Assembly (NCBI GenBank): GCA_014529385.2
Contig: CM043971.1
Location: 24,774,769 to 24,838,768, forward strand
Direction: 5' to 3'
DNA: 64,000 bases
DNA from: Adiantum capillus-veneris
Taxonomy: Eukaryota > Streptophyta > Polypodiopsida > Polypodiales > Pteridaceae
Below, piece by piece: positions 49,714 through 61,057 of this stretch. A program made the position numbers and the translations under genes. The notes beneath the pieces were generated by a model. The model was given only the letters and a program-made list of their open reading frames with translations, had not been told where the DNA came from and ran no database searches. How positions within the stretch are numbered: the first letter of the stretch is position 1; each line of letters begins with the position of its first letter.

Positions 49714-50100
49714 CCCTCATGCTTCTCCCACTCCAGCTCCAGCTGAGTACAATGGAAAAATCCCTTACCTTTGTGTGTTGCAGTATTTCTCTCTCTACAA
49801 TCATGATCAACAATTCGAATTCAAAGGAGATTGAGCTGCACTCCCTCTCTTTCTTCCCTCCAAAACATAATCCTTTTCTCATAACTCTAAGTACTCTCCA
49901 CTTCTTTCCTCCATAGCCAGCTTCACCTGCTTGTAGCAGTCACCATTACACATTCTCACTAATTTTCTTGATTAACTAACACAAATATCATTCAATCCAC
50001 TACCACTGCAAGACATTACTAACAAATCAAAACGATATTGATTAAACGCTAATTTAGAGTAGGAGTACCAACTGTGAGACTTGGCACATCTAATCCCAAT
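49140..50100. other. Non-coding, pyrimidine-rich stretch
   Basis: No gene seen. It contains many CTCTCT runs, with the main microsatellite at 49657-49711. Confidence 0.5.
49657..49711. repeat. (CT)n microsatellite
   Basis: About 27 CT units followed by six C. Confidence 0.96.
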
Positions 50101-50149
50101 GGTGGAGACCAGCTATGAAACCATGGACGCAAGGCAATCAACTTATGGG

Positions 50150-50480
50150 TTGATGGCCATATTTACCCTGGAGATCCAATGACCAATGCATCATCGCCTT
50201 TCCGTAATGTCACTGAGCTACTACGTTTTATTGGAGATGGGAGAGAAAAACTGTTTGGCTACTACTAAAGATTACATTCAGCTTTTTTCAATGAAAGGGA
50301 AGCAAGAAAACATCTCTATGCTACCTATTCATCATTGCAAGAGAAGAACGTGAAAGACATTTAGCAAGTTAGCAGAGAGGAAGCCAATGAGAAGACGAAG
50401 AAACTAAATGATGAGATATCAAAGCTTATTAAAAAGACAAAGCATCAAAAAATTGGAGCAAGAGCATCATCTAGACAATT
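50150..50480 (+). pseudogene. Unidentified coding-like fragment
   Basis: One frame reads AINLWVDGHIYPGDPMTNAS and FRNVTELLRFIGDGREKLF. After a stop and frame change it continues FFNEREARKHLYATYSSLQE and EKTKKLNDEISKLIKKTKH, a probable coiled coil. No family recognised; it may be part of a transposon protein. Confidence 0.3.
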
Positions 50481-51084
50481 ATGTTCACCTACAACACACT
50501 GCACGTAATATGCGCCGGTGAATCGATCATCTCACACACATTCCAATGGGCTATCACATTTGCAAGCACAAGAGACCCCGGGGGAGTCACTCTATATACA
50601 AAACAGGATGCCACCTGCGAGCCAACAACTTTGATAAAACCCCTATATACAACCCATATTAGGGAATATGACCCCCCTTTCTATGCTTATACAACAAACA
50701 ATGAAGAAAAATATCATACCCCTATGTTACATATAGAATTTAGGTCTCACATGATTTAACTAAGTAAAACTAGTCAAAGAGTGTATAGCATAGTGACTGG
50801 CAATGTACTAAGGAACCACTTTTGTTGATAATTAGATGTACCTTCAACGTGTCTTAGTTTGACTTTCAAACTATGTGCCCAATCAGCATGAACTCTGGCT
50901 ACTTGTCCAATTTTGACCTATCCAAAGCTAGTGACAATCAACCCTTGACCTGCTCCAAATCATCCCTTATTTATGATTGATTTGATGCAAAAATTGATGT
51001 ATGACTTGATAGAAAAATACCCCTAAATTCATCCAAGTTCTAGTACACATCGATGACCAATCGTTACAAGTAATCAACCCAAGT

Positions 51085-51361
51085 CAGGTCCCCCCCACCC
51101 CCACTCCCCCCCCACCCGCCCTTCCCTGGCCCCCTCCCCCCCCCTTCCCCCCACCCCCCCCCCCCCCTCCCCCACGCCGCCCCCCCCCCCCCCCACCCCC
51201 CCTCGCCCCTACCCCCTCCCCACCCCCCTCCCCCCCCCCCCCGCCCCCCACTCTCACCCCCCACCTCTCCACACCCCCTTCTTCCCCGACCCCCCCCCCC
51301 CACCTCTCCCACCCCGCCCCACCACCCCAGTACCTTCCACATCCACCACCCCCCCCCCCCA
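51085..51361. repeat. Degenerate C-rich tract
   Basis: About 275 bp made almost wholly of C runs broken by A, T or CG. The open frames in it are artefacts of composition. Confidence 0.9.
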
Positions 51362-51443
51362 ACTCGGTAGGAATACAAATGCAAGCTTCTAATTTCATAA
51401 TTTTTTTGTAGGTTTCTATAATATTATTTCAATATGTAGGAAC

Positions 51444-53473
51444 TTGGCTCGGATGATAATGGGAATCGAGTCCAATGCTGAAACGATCGGACATACTCTG
51501 CTACAGCATATCATCAAACCAAAGGAGTTGGTGGAGCTATTGGATGATCCATCCAATGCTGGCATTGCTAAAGTTTTGTGCCAGAAGTATTTTAGTGAGC
51601 TAAAGAACATTGTTTCACCTCAGGAGATGATGGAGGTGTGTGACAACACAGGAATAAGTTTCAAGGCCTACAAAGCTTTGTATAGACTTGTCACACTAGG
51701 TTGCCAATGCCTTACATTTTTAGCATCACAAAAAGGTGTGCCAATAATGATGTTGCAAGCTTGTTGGGTGGATTTCAATATGTGGAGGATGTCCTCCATT
51801 AGAAGAGAACAAGTATTTTTGTTTACAACGAGTTCAATAATGTCTATGTTGACTTGTTGAAGCTCCAAGAGTCAATGATCAGATTTTATTGGTTGACATA
51901 GGAAGAGTGTGATGGCAAAGTTTTATTTGTGATGAATCTTGATGAGTGTCAGATTGTCAAAGGTCAACGGCTCGAAAGGGTAAGCATTATGCTTATGAAC
52001 AGAGCCTTGGTGGGCGTTGATTTTGAGCTAAATGCCAACGAGAAGGAAAAACCCCTATTTAGGTGTTTAGTCCAAGAAGAATATTTGGTGGCTGACAGCT
52101 TTTCATCTCCCACATGAGACACATGGGTCTCTCAAATGGTATTTTAATCACACCCCAATTGTTGACATCATTCAGTAACAACAAGAAGGACAACGATTGC
52201 ATGTTTCAGGTCTCGGTACGTTCCAAGTGGAGTGGCATTTGGCAGGAGACTTAAAAACTCTCAAGTGTATGTTAGGATGCAAGCAAGGTGCAATGACCCT
52301 CCTTCCATGCATTTATTGCTGCCACAGTAAAGTCTCATTAGGAACTGAGGGCAAGGGTAAGGGTAAGGGTGGCAAAGCTACAGTCAACTCTGCAAAAGGT
52401 AAGGGTAAGGGTAAGGGTGGCAAAGCTACAGTCAATTCTGCGAAAGGTGCGACCACTACACAAACATTGGGTAAAGCACTCCAACAATGGTTTCAAGGTA
52501 TCCTCAGTTGTAACCAGAGTGTACTCTCTAATCAAGACATGGACAATCCAAATTGAAATCCTATTCTACCGATTCCTATGATAAATGTGTATGTGTGCAC
52601 TCTTCATGCCCGTCGTCTACGAATTCTTGACAGGTTTTTGATGCTCCATATTACTTATGCTTGGAATATGGAGCCTACAAAAAGAAGGGAAGAGTGTATC
52701 AGAGAACTTGAATCTATACTATCAAGCATTGGCCTGCATGGTGGTGCAGTAGAGCTATCAAAGGATAGGAAGGCATCTAAAAGTACACTGGATTGTCCTA
52801 ATAAAATATGTATGGGTGGTAGTAAAGCTAGGCATATGCTTTCAGAATATTCTAACTCCCAAAGTCCCAATGAGTTTTAATTGTGGAAAAAGGTGTGTGA
52901 CATTACCACCTACAGAGGTAACGAAGCAGCCATAGGAATTAAGCGTGCTCGTGTGTCGTAGTCTGTAGATGATATTTTTTGTTTGCTTGAAAAGGAAAAT
53001 CTAACTTCTGTTGAGATGTCCACTTTAAAGTTTGTAATCAATAGTTTCACATTGCAAATGGTGGATGTCTGGGGGGAGACACACATAACACATTACATGG
53101 TGGGTTGAACACTTTGTCTTTGCAGTAAAAAAAACATCAGTGTTTGAACTAAAGGTTTATATTTTTGCAGCATATTCTTTTTTCTCATAGCTCATTTTTT
53201 CTCAACACATTTGACTCATTGGGCATTTGGAGTAGCCAAGAAATGGAGTGCTTACACTATCAAGCAAAAGCAGTGTATTTCAAAAATACAAGGCATGGAG
53301 GTGGGAGGAAAAAGAGCAATGCCCAACACAAAATGTTCGATTGGTTCTACAAAGTTTTAGCGGAAAGAGAAAGGAAGAATACTAGAGTACAAAGAAGCTT
53401 GAAATGCAGAATAGAGAAAGTGGTTAGCGTGAGGCGATCGCAATCATATCGTGCTTCTAGTGCAAAAGATTGA
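51444..53473 (+). pseudogene. Unidentified decayed gene, transposon-protein-like
   Basis: A series of plus-strand frames: IESNAETIGHTLLQHIIKP and VLCQKYFSELKNIVSPQEMM; near 51860 VEAPRVNDQILLVDIGR; near 52220 VEWHLAGDLKTLKCMLGCKQ with LLPCIYCCHS (a possible CxxC zinc site); near 52700 EECIRELESILSSIG; near 53200 LGIWSSQEMECLHYQAKAVY, FKNTRHGGGRKKSN and MFDWFYKVLAERERK. The order suggests one protein of about 650 residues broken by several frameshifts and stops. It looks like a class II transposon or multicopy family protein, but I cannot name the family. Confidence 0.5.
52355..52446 (+). repeat. 48-bp in-frame tandem duplication
   Basis: Two near-identical 48-bp units encode GKGKGGKATVNSAK twice; the AAGGGT steps inside are themselves repeats. 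It lies within the unidentified gene. Confidence 0.9.
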
Positions 53474-53722
53474 TTTCGACTGTGGTTGACACGACAAGGC
53501 GACAAAATGGCAGACGTTGGGTGGAAAACCAATAAATTTCTAACACTAACCATTCCCATATTAAGCTTACATTGTAATGCCCCGTGATTTCTTGACGCCC
53601 CAATCAGTGGTTTCATGTAACAAATTTCGACAATTTTTGAGTTATTTTGGATTTTTAATGGTATTATTGAGTTTTTAGGTTTTTTTTTTTTAAATAGTAC
53701 TTTATAAGTCAAAACTCACAAC

Positions 53723-54890
53723 TTGAAGTTCATTTCTTGTTTGCACATTCTAGAAGATCCACTAGAGCACAAACGCATACACACTCACGTCTTACACCAC
53801 ATGGACGATTCACACAAGCAGACTAGCACTACGCACAACAATACCACCATAACCACTCACACCGTAGAAATTCCGCAGTCAAAAGCCCATGCAGAATCTA
53901 TGGCTTTAAATCCACATCCCCTACCACAAGTGGAAAACCCAGTGCCCCAGCCCGCTCCAAACACCCAAGAGCCTCCCCAACCATCAAATCGAGATGATCT
54001 AAGCAACATGCGACACATATTTGAAGATCTCGGCGATATAACCCATGCTACTCGCACACCTCTTCCAGATCCCCCACTGATTTCACCTCTTCACAGAGCA
54101 ATACAAGAAACTAGAGAAACAAAAGAGGAATATCGAGGTTCGCTTGAAAATCCACGGCAGTCGCCTCCTGCTACAATCACTGGTGCTCAGTCCATTCCAC
54201 ATACTACACCGCAAAAGTTTCCACCGTGAATCAAAGAAAGAGAAATCAAGGTAATACCAAGCGACCCGATATATAAAGCAAAAGATGCCAAGAGGAGAAA
54301 AAGACAAAGGGAGAGGGAAAAGAAAGAGCAGCTGAGAAGGAAGCCCTTAGAGTACAACAAGAGCAGAGAAGACAGAGAGAGCAAGATGAAAGGCAGAGAG
54401 CTGATACCGAGAGAGCTCATTTGGACAACTTACAAGCATGAGCCGAGGCAGAGAAGAAGGCGGCACAAGATAGAGCTCAAGCCACCCAATGAGTAAAGGC
54501 TAGGAGCTCTAACGAATGTGCAAAAATAAAAAGGGACAAGGTGACACCAGAAGAGCATCAAACCCAAGAGGAGAGGAGGATAAAATACAAAGATGATCCT
54601 CCTCAATGGGCTAGGTAGGCGGTTTCTCCACCACCACCAACAACACAAAAAAAGCAGAGATGGAGGCTAGGCACAATGGCTCTGTGTGAGATCAGGAAAT
54701 ATCAAAAGAGCACTAAGCCAGTCATACCCAAAGCAGCCTTCTCTCGGGTGGTGAGAGAGATGATCGATGAATATAGTGACTTCGTTACAAGAATACAACG
54801 CGTAGCTTTACTGGCCCTACAGGATGCCACCGAAGACATTTTGGTGCAGCTTTTTCAAGATGGCGCATGCAAAGTGTGTAACTTTTAAAA
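53723..54890 (+). pseudogene. Long charged frame ending in a CENH3-like histone H3 fold
   Basis: From about 54640 the frame reads KKQRWRLGTMALCEIRKYQK, then STKPVIPKAAFSRVVREM, IDEYSDFVTRIQRVALLALQ and DATEDILVQLFQDG. This follows the histone H3 fold from the alpha-N helix through alpha-2. Loop 1 (between VRE and ALQ) is one residue longer than canonical H3, and ATED replaces the canonical AAEAY; both are features of centromeric H3 (CENH3). The last strand and helix (the CAIHA...ARRI region) are absent: the frame ends CKVCNF at 54890. A GT at 54874 could be a splice donor. Upstream, in this frame, lies a coiled-coil-like Arg/Glu/Gln region (from about 54320) with three stops; before that a Pro-rich frame begins at 53723. 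Most likely a pseudogene or captured copy. Confidence 0.6.
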
Positions 54891-55096
54891 ATACGGATTT
54901 AGTCTTAGCAATAAATTTAAGAAATGAAGGATGCCTTCATAAGATGTAGTTTATCCCATGATTTGTAATCTTTTTCTATAATATCAAATGGTGAATTTCT
55001 ATCATTCCGTGCAATTGTTCAATTTTAATTTGTACATTGTTTTTTATAAGTATTTGAATTGTTGGATATGTTAAATTTAAGTTCACCACCATGGCT

Positions 55097-55406
55097 CCAT
55101 TTTCGCCCGCCGAGGCACACACGTGCACAGAACCTCAAACATGCAGCCACCGGGAGGCCGAGGGGAGCTCCTTGGAGATAATTTTGCAAAACAAGGCGAC
55201 GGGGGAGGCGTACGGGGTCAAGAAAGGCATGTGACGCATCGATGGCATCGGGCGGGGTCGGATGGGGCAAAAAACGCCCCTATGTGCCATGACACGCAGG
55301 GAGCAATTATGTCATTGAATTGCTCCCTACGCGCCGTGGTGCACAGAGGATTTTTTGCCCCGTCCGACCTAGCCCAGCATCACCGATGCATCACATGCCT
55401 TTCTTG

Positions 55407-55441
<35 letters not shown>

Positions 55442-55537
55442 ATTTCACAAAATTATCTCCGAGACGCTCCCCCCGATCGCTTGGTGGCTGTATGTTCGAG
55501 GTTCTATGCATGTGTGTGCCTCGGCGGGCGAAAATGG
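55097..55537. mobile_element. 441-bp foldback (MITE-like) element
   Basis: The whole element is an inverted repeat. Left arm 55097-55308 starts CCATTTTCGCCCGCCGAGG; the right arm 55318-55537 ends with its exact complement. The centre is GGGAGCAATT..AATTGCTCCC with a 9-base loop. Arms match over most of their length, for example GGAGATAATTTTG and TCAAGAAAGGCATGTGA in both. The right arm contains a run of 34 C (55408-55441). No target duplication could be seen, so the superfamily is open. Confidence 0.85.
55408..55441. repeat. Poly-C tract (34)
   Basis: Homopolymer inside the right arm of the foldback element. The left arm has a G-rich but mixed sequence at the matching place, so the run expanded after the arms formed. 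Confidence 0.9.
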
Positions 55538-55619
55538 AAATTATTGATCAATATGAATAAAAAAAACAAGCACTAAATGGTGACAAAAACATTTATTCTT
55601 TATTGATTTGGATATTACA

Positions 55620-57117
55620 TCATGGTCGATTGGTTTTTCTACGAATTACATCTTTGGGTATTGGGCAAATGGCTGACTTGATGCCAAGGGATTTTACAAT
55701 TTCCTCTAGGTTTGTCAACCCTTGACCTAGGCTTAAGGCGCAGTCGGAGAGGACCGAGCCTGGGTGTTTGCCTGTAAAGGCATACAATGTTGTCTCTCGA
55801 TCCACCAATATACATTTGTGAGCATTTAAGGTAATCTTCAATGAGTATGCCACTTAATGCTTCACACTTTAGTAGCTCTGCAGAACCATTCTTGGAGAAC
55901 TCTGTGTGAGCAACTCTAAGAATCGATGGCCCCAGATGGCTCAGGTAGTGCCAAAGAGATCTATCCCTACCCATGGAGATGTTGCGCGAACCTCTAGTAC
56001 GCATTGCAAACTTATCAACGTGATAAGCCATCTGCAAAGGATTTTAATTGATATTAACACTTGTAGTAAGGAATACTAGAAATTCTACCAGGTTAAGATT
56101 TATTTACCTCAGTTTCTTCATCCCTCTCTTCAAGATTTTTCTTTGTAAGATCGATTCTAGATCAATCATCTCTACCAATTGCAATTAGTGGTTTGTGTGG
56201 ATGAAATGCGCTCTCCGGTACGCTTTCATAGAAAGAGGCACATGATTTTATTTCCACTAGTGTACTTGCTACTGTTTGCACCAACAGTTGTTTGTTTTCA
56301 TTGGGGGAGGAGAGAGAGGCTTGCTAGGAGATCTTGGTTTTCAAAATCAATTTTAAAATTTAATTCTCTTCCTTCTCACTGGGATCCTTCATGCCTGCAT
56401 AAATAGCAAGCACTGCAAGCGATTCATCTTCTCTGAGTCCTAACATTTTGGCAATGTTGTCAAGGAACATAAACTGACGATCATTCACCACCATTGGATG
56501 CAAAGTGAGAATTTGGAGGTCCAGGACCTTTTCCAACACCTCATCTCCCTCTATCATTCGATCTTCCTCCTCAATGGCGCTGGGATCTTGCAAGAGTACG
56601 AGTGCCATAGATGCTTCGGTCTGCTCATCTATCTCTTTGATAACTTCATTTGATTCCTCCACAATGGTCACAAGAGGTCTTTGGTTGACCTTTTCCTTTG
56701 ATTTTCCATGCCCTCAAGCACAAGTAATGCCAGAACCATGTCCCATGAAATAAATTGGGTGCATATGCACCCCATGCCCAAATCCATGAGATCATCCTCA
56801 TCCTCTATCTTAAAGTCCCATTGTGTGAGGCCTTTAATAAACCTCAACAAGTGAAACCGGAAGTTTTTGTCAACCGCATAGAGATGCTTCAAGAAATCCA
56901 CTGGCAACCACGCCATGTCAGATCCATCAAAGATTATGGCATATTCCTCCATGTGCTGCCCCATGTAGTCAAGAAAGCTTTCAAATGCCCCTACAGGAAG
57001 GTTGGCAGTGGCCTGCGTGTCAATTGTCCCCTTGAACACATTGAGTAGTTCATGTGCTTGATCTGCAAGTCCTACCTTTTCTAATTGTGTGAGAAGTGCA
57101 TCAGTAGACGTTGCCAT
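55620..57117 (-). pseudogene. Unidentified intron-containing gene with TATA promoter (probably damaged)
   Basis: Start ATG at 57117 in the context AAACCCATGGCA, 86 bases after a TATA box. Protein: MATSTDALLTQLEKVGLADQ, AFESFLDYMGQHMEEYAIIF, FRFHLLRFIKGLTQWDF and CICTQFISWDMVLALLVLEG. After a one-base frame change near 56685 it continues TIVEESNEVIKEIDEQTEAS to AKMLGLREDESLAVLAIYAG (stop or splice near 56370). A further exon ends EERDEETE at 56108. A 76-bp intron, GTAAATA...TTTGCAG, occupies 56032-56107. The next exon reads MAYHVDKFAMRTRGSRNISM and EFSKNGSAELLKCEALSG, with another frame change near 55850 before KHPGSVLSDCALSLGQGL and the end at 55620. No family recognised. The two frame changes could be damage or sequencing errors. 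Confidence 0.55.
56032..56107 (-). other. Predicted 76-bp intron
   Basis: Minus strand: donor GAG/GTAAATAAATC and acceptor AAATCCTTTGCAG/ATGG. AT-rich, canonical GT-AG, a normal plant intron length. Confidence 0.6.
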
Positions 57118-57202
57118 GGGTTTGCGACGAAGAAGATGCAAAGAGAGCTTAGAGCTAGAGTTTTGTGAATGTGAGAAATGAAGTTTAAAAACTAGAAAGT
57201 CG

Positions 57203-57210
57203 CTTATATA
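57203..57210 (-). promoter_or_regulatory. TATA box of the unidentified gene
   Basis: The minus strand reads GGGTATATAAGCG, about 90 bases before the ATG, with a short CA-rich leader (CACATTCACAAAACTC) between them. Confidence 0.65.
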
Positions 57211-57329
57211 CCCAAAGTCACTTTTTAAAAAGCACTTGAATTAATGTCAAAATAACTTAAAACTTTAATTTTAAACAAAATCACGTGACAGCATTGAAAG
57301 ACACCAACATTGAAAATATTTGTGCTCCA

Positions 57330-58470
57330 CAACAAATAAATTTCACATTTCAATCTTGTTTGTTTTCTTTCTAAGTAATTTTTGTACATATTTTGTTCAT
57401 TGAAAATTACATCCCTAGTTTTAAATATTTTACCATCTTCAGGATTCCATAGGCGATGCCCAAAGTCACCTTCTTCATAGCCAATGAAGAAACACTTTTT
57501 GGACTTTGCATCTAGCTTTGATCTTAGGCTTCTATCTATGTGCATGAAAGCCTCGCATCCCAACACTTTGAGAAATGAATAGTTTACTAGTTTCCCTATC
57601 TACGCCTCCTCTAGAACTCCCCCATCCAATGTCGTTGAGGGTGACCGGTTGATTAAGTACACAGACGTACTTATAGCTTCCGCTCAAAGCTCAAGTGGTA
57701 GACCTGCATGTAGTTGCATGCTTTGTCCATGATTGTCTTGTTCATATTTTCTGAAATCCCATTTTGTTGAGGTGTCCTTGGGGTTGTCCTTTGTCTCCAA
57801 ATGCCATTGCTAGCTTAAAACCTTTCAAAAGCTTGGCTGCAATGCTTCATTCTCCACAAAGGCTTTCCACCTTTGAAATATGGAAAACACATTGGACTTA
57901 TTCTTCATGACATAAACCCATGTTTTTCTAGTCGCATCGTCTATGAATGTTACATAGTACAATGAGCCACCAAGTGATGGTGTACTTGCAAGACCCCAAA
58001 CATCAGAATGAACCAGCTCAAGTTTTTTATTTTTTCTTTCATTTCTTGATTTTTGAAATTTTACTCTCTTATGTCTACCATAAACACAATCTTCACAGAA
58101 CTCTAAGTCCACTTCTTTCAAACCTGGTAGAAGCTTCTTTGTTTGAAGGATTTGCATTCCTTTGGCACTCATATGCCCAAGCCGATAGTGCCACACCGTA
58201 CTGTCGACTTTCGTAGCTATTGCACAAGTTGAAGATTGCATACTAACAGTACACAAGTAAAGTGTACCAACATTTTCTCCCTTGGCAACCACCAAAGATC
58301 CCTTTGAGATCTTCCACCGTTTGCTTCCGAATACAATGTTGTGACCTTCATCATCCAATTGTCCTATAGAGATCAAATTTTTGCGAAGAGAAGGAACATT
58401 CCTAACATCTTTAAGCTTCCAAAATTAGGAAGATGAGCCTTTGGAACAAAAGTCTCTCTTTAAACATCCG
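57330..58470 (-). pseudogene. Ty1/copia gag-pre-integrase and integrase fragment
   Basis: Minus strand: FVPKAHLPNFGSLKDVRNVP, SIGQLDDEGHNIVF, then the gag-pre-integrase zinc motif WHYRLGHMSAKGMQIL with CEDCVYGRHKRV. The integrase core start LELVHSDVWGLASTPSLGG, VTFIDDATRKTWVYVMK and FQRWKAFVENE follows. After frameshifts come ISTSVYLINRSPSTTL and LGCEAFMHIDRSLRSKLD with KCFFIGYEEGDFGHRLWNP. It stops before RT, and repeat Y abuts its 5' side. A truncated copy. Confidence 0.9.
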
Positions 58471-58511
58471 CTGTCAGGGAGAAATTTTCCTTCAAAGCTC
58501 CAATGTTGGTA

Positions 58512-58985
58512 TGCCTGTCGAATTGAAATCCCTCATCCAGATAACCTAAAACACGCTGGAAATAGTACACAATTTGTCACCCTGCTTATCCCTGCTCGTA
58601 CCCTTCTTCTTCTTCGCTCTTTTTGTCTCCTCACGAAAAAAATCTCCTGTTTTCTCTCTCTGCCAAAAAAAACTCTATCCTCCACTGTCGCCTAAAAACC
58701 TGTCCTTTAAGACTTGTCCCTCTCCTATTTTTCGCCTCCCTTCCTTATTTAGCTTTTTTTATAGCGTGTGTAATTCTCACTTTTCCCTATTTTTCAGACC
58801 CTAGATGTTATTATTAGCGTTCCTTAAGCTCCACGGCTCAACACTTAAGAGTCGGTACTCATTTCAGATTTTCAATGTTGTACTAGCACTGGTACAACTA
58901 GTAATACTGGCTCTCAAGACTCTGACGCTCGAGACACTCTGGCAGTGGCGCTGGACGCTAGAACTGGTAATACTATCTCTCAAGA
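58512..58985 (+). repeat. Repeat Y, copy 2 leader
   Basis: Direct repeat of 48620-49000 with scattered differences (shared CACCCTGCTTATCCCTGCTC, CTTAAGCTCCACGGCTCAAC). It leads into the long array. Confidence 0.88.
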
Positions 58986-60985
58986 CTCTGTGCTCGAGAC
59001 ACTATGACGCTAAACACTGAAACTGCCAGTACTAGCTCCCAAGACTTTGACGCTCGAGACACTCTAGCACTGGCACTAGACACTGGCTCTTGAGAGTTTC
59101 TCTCGAGATACTCTAACACTAGACACTGGCTCTTGCGATACTCTGACATTGGACACACTGGCTACTCAAGATACATGCTTCCAAGATACTCTGACACTGG
59201 ACGCTGGCTCTCAAGATACTCTGACATTGGACACTGGAACTGGGATTATTGGCTCTCTAGACTCTGACGTTCAAGACACTCTGATGCTGGACACTAGAAT
59301 TTCCATACTAGCTCCCAAGACTTTGACACTCGAGACACTCTGGCACTGGCACTCAAGACTGGATCTCGAGATACTCTCACACTGGACACTGGCTCTCGAG
59401 ACTAGCTCTCGAGATACTCTAACACTGGACACTGGAGCTGGTAATACTGGTTCTCAAGACTCTGACGCTTGAGACACTCTAGCACTGGCACCAGACAGTG
59501 GCTCTCGAGACTGACTCTCAAGATACTCTAACACTGGACATTGGCTCTCGAGATACTCTAACGCTGGACACTAGAACAAGTAGTATTGGGACTGGTATTA
59601 CTGACTCTGGACACTGGAACTGGTAATACTGGCTCTCGAGACTCTCTAATGTTGGACACTAGAACTACCAATACTGGCTCTCGAGATTCTTTAATGTTGG
59701 ACACTGGAACTGCCAGTATTGGCTCCCGAGACTCTCTGACGTTGGACATTGGAACTGCCAGTATTGGTTCCCAAGACTTTGACGGTCAAGACACTCTAGC
59801 ACTGGCAGTGGACACTGGATCTCGAGTCTGGCTCTTGAGATACACTGACTTTGGACACTAGAACTGGTGATACTCTCTCTCAAGAATCTGACGCTTGAGA
59901 TACTCTCACACTGGACACTAGCTTCTCGAGATACAAGATCCCGAGATACTCTGACACTGGACACTAGCTCTCGAGACTGGCTCTTGAGATACGCTGACGT
60001 TGGACACTAGAACTGGTATTACTGGCTCTCAAGACTCTGACTCTCGAGACACTCTACTATTGGACACTAGATTAGTTAGTACTGGCTCCCGAGACTTTGA
60101 TGCTCAAGACACTCTGGCACTGGCACTAGACACTAGCTCTCGAGATACTCTAACATTGGACATTGGCTCTCGAGATACTCTGACGCTGGACACTGGAATT
60201 GGTAATATTGGCTCTCAAGAATCTAAAGCTTGAGACACTCTGGCACTGGCATTGGACAGTGGCTCTCGATATACTCTAACACTGAACACTGGCTCTCGAG
60301 ACTGGCTCTTGAGACACTTTGACATTGTACACTAGCTCTCCAGACTGGCTCTCTAGATACTCTGATGTTGGACACTAGAACTGGTAGTATTGGGACTTTT
60401 ATTATTGGCTCTGGACACTGGAACTGGCAGTATTGGGACTTGTATTATTGGCTCTGGACACTGGAACTGGTAATACTGACTCTTGAGACTCTCCGATACT
60501 GGACACTAGAACTGCCAATACTGGCTCTCGAGACTCTCTGACGCTGGACACTAGAACTACCAATACTTTCTCCCAAGACTCTCTAATGCTGGACATTGTA
60601 ACCGCCAGTACTAGCTCCCGAAATTTTGATGCTCGAGACACTCTACCACTGGCATTGGACACTGGCTCTCGAGATACACTGACTTTGGACACTGGAACTG
60701 ATAATATTGGCTCTCGAAACTCTGACGCTCCAAATATTGTAATGTTGGACACTTGAACAGTCAGTACTAGTTCCCGATACTTTGACGCTCCAGACACTCT
60801 GGCACTAGCACTGGCACTGGACACTAGCTCTCGAGACTGGCTCTCGAGATACTCTGACATTGGACACTAGCTCTTGAGATTGGCTCTCGAGATACTCTGA
60901 CGCTGAATATTGGCTTCTCAAGATATAGGCTCCCGAGATACTCTGACATTGGACACTAGCAGTACTGGGACTAGTATTACTACAC
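58880..60985. repeat. CTCGAG-rich degenerate tandem array (about 2.1 kb)
   Basis: Built from a 66-bp unit (around CTCTCAAGACTCTGACGCTC and GAGACACTCTGGCACTGGCA) and a 45-bp derivative, well seen as three units at 59630-59764. Because 45 and 66 are multiples of three, frames stay open on both strands and translate to repeats such as GSRDSLMLDT; I do not read this as a gene. Confidence 0.9.
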
Positions 60986-61057
60986 ATAAGTTTGTCAAAA
61001 CCTCGAACTTATATGAAGATTTGCATCTTTCACCCTGTGCCCGCAAACCAGCACAAC

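Noticed and set aside
51064-51398. Glycine-rich frames of over 100 codons
   Set aside because: Translation of the C-rich low-complexity tract.
52350-52420. Telomere-like AAGGGT steps
   Set aside because: Plant telomere repeat is TTTAGGG; these few AAGGGT units encode a Gly-Lys repeat in a coding frame.
55123-55547. Two plus-strand frames of 75-94 codons
   Set aside because: They lie inside the foldback element and cross its palindrome and poly-C run.
59149-60987. Open frames on both strands with repeats such as GSRDSLMLDT
   Set aside because: They arise from a tandem array whose unit lengths are multiples of three; being open on both strands and lacking any start context argues against a protein.
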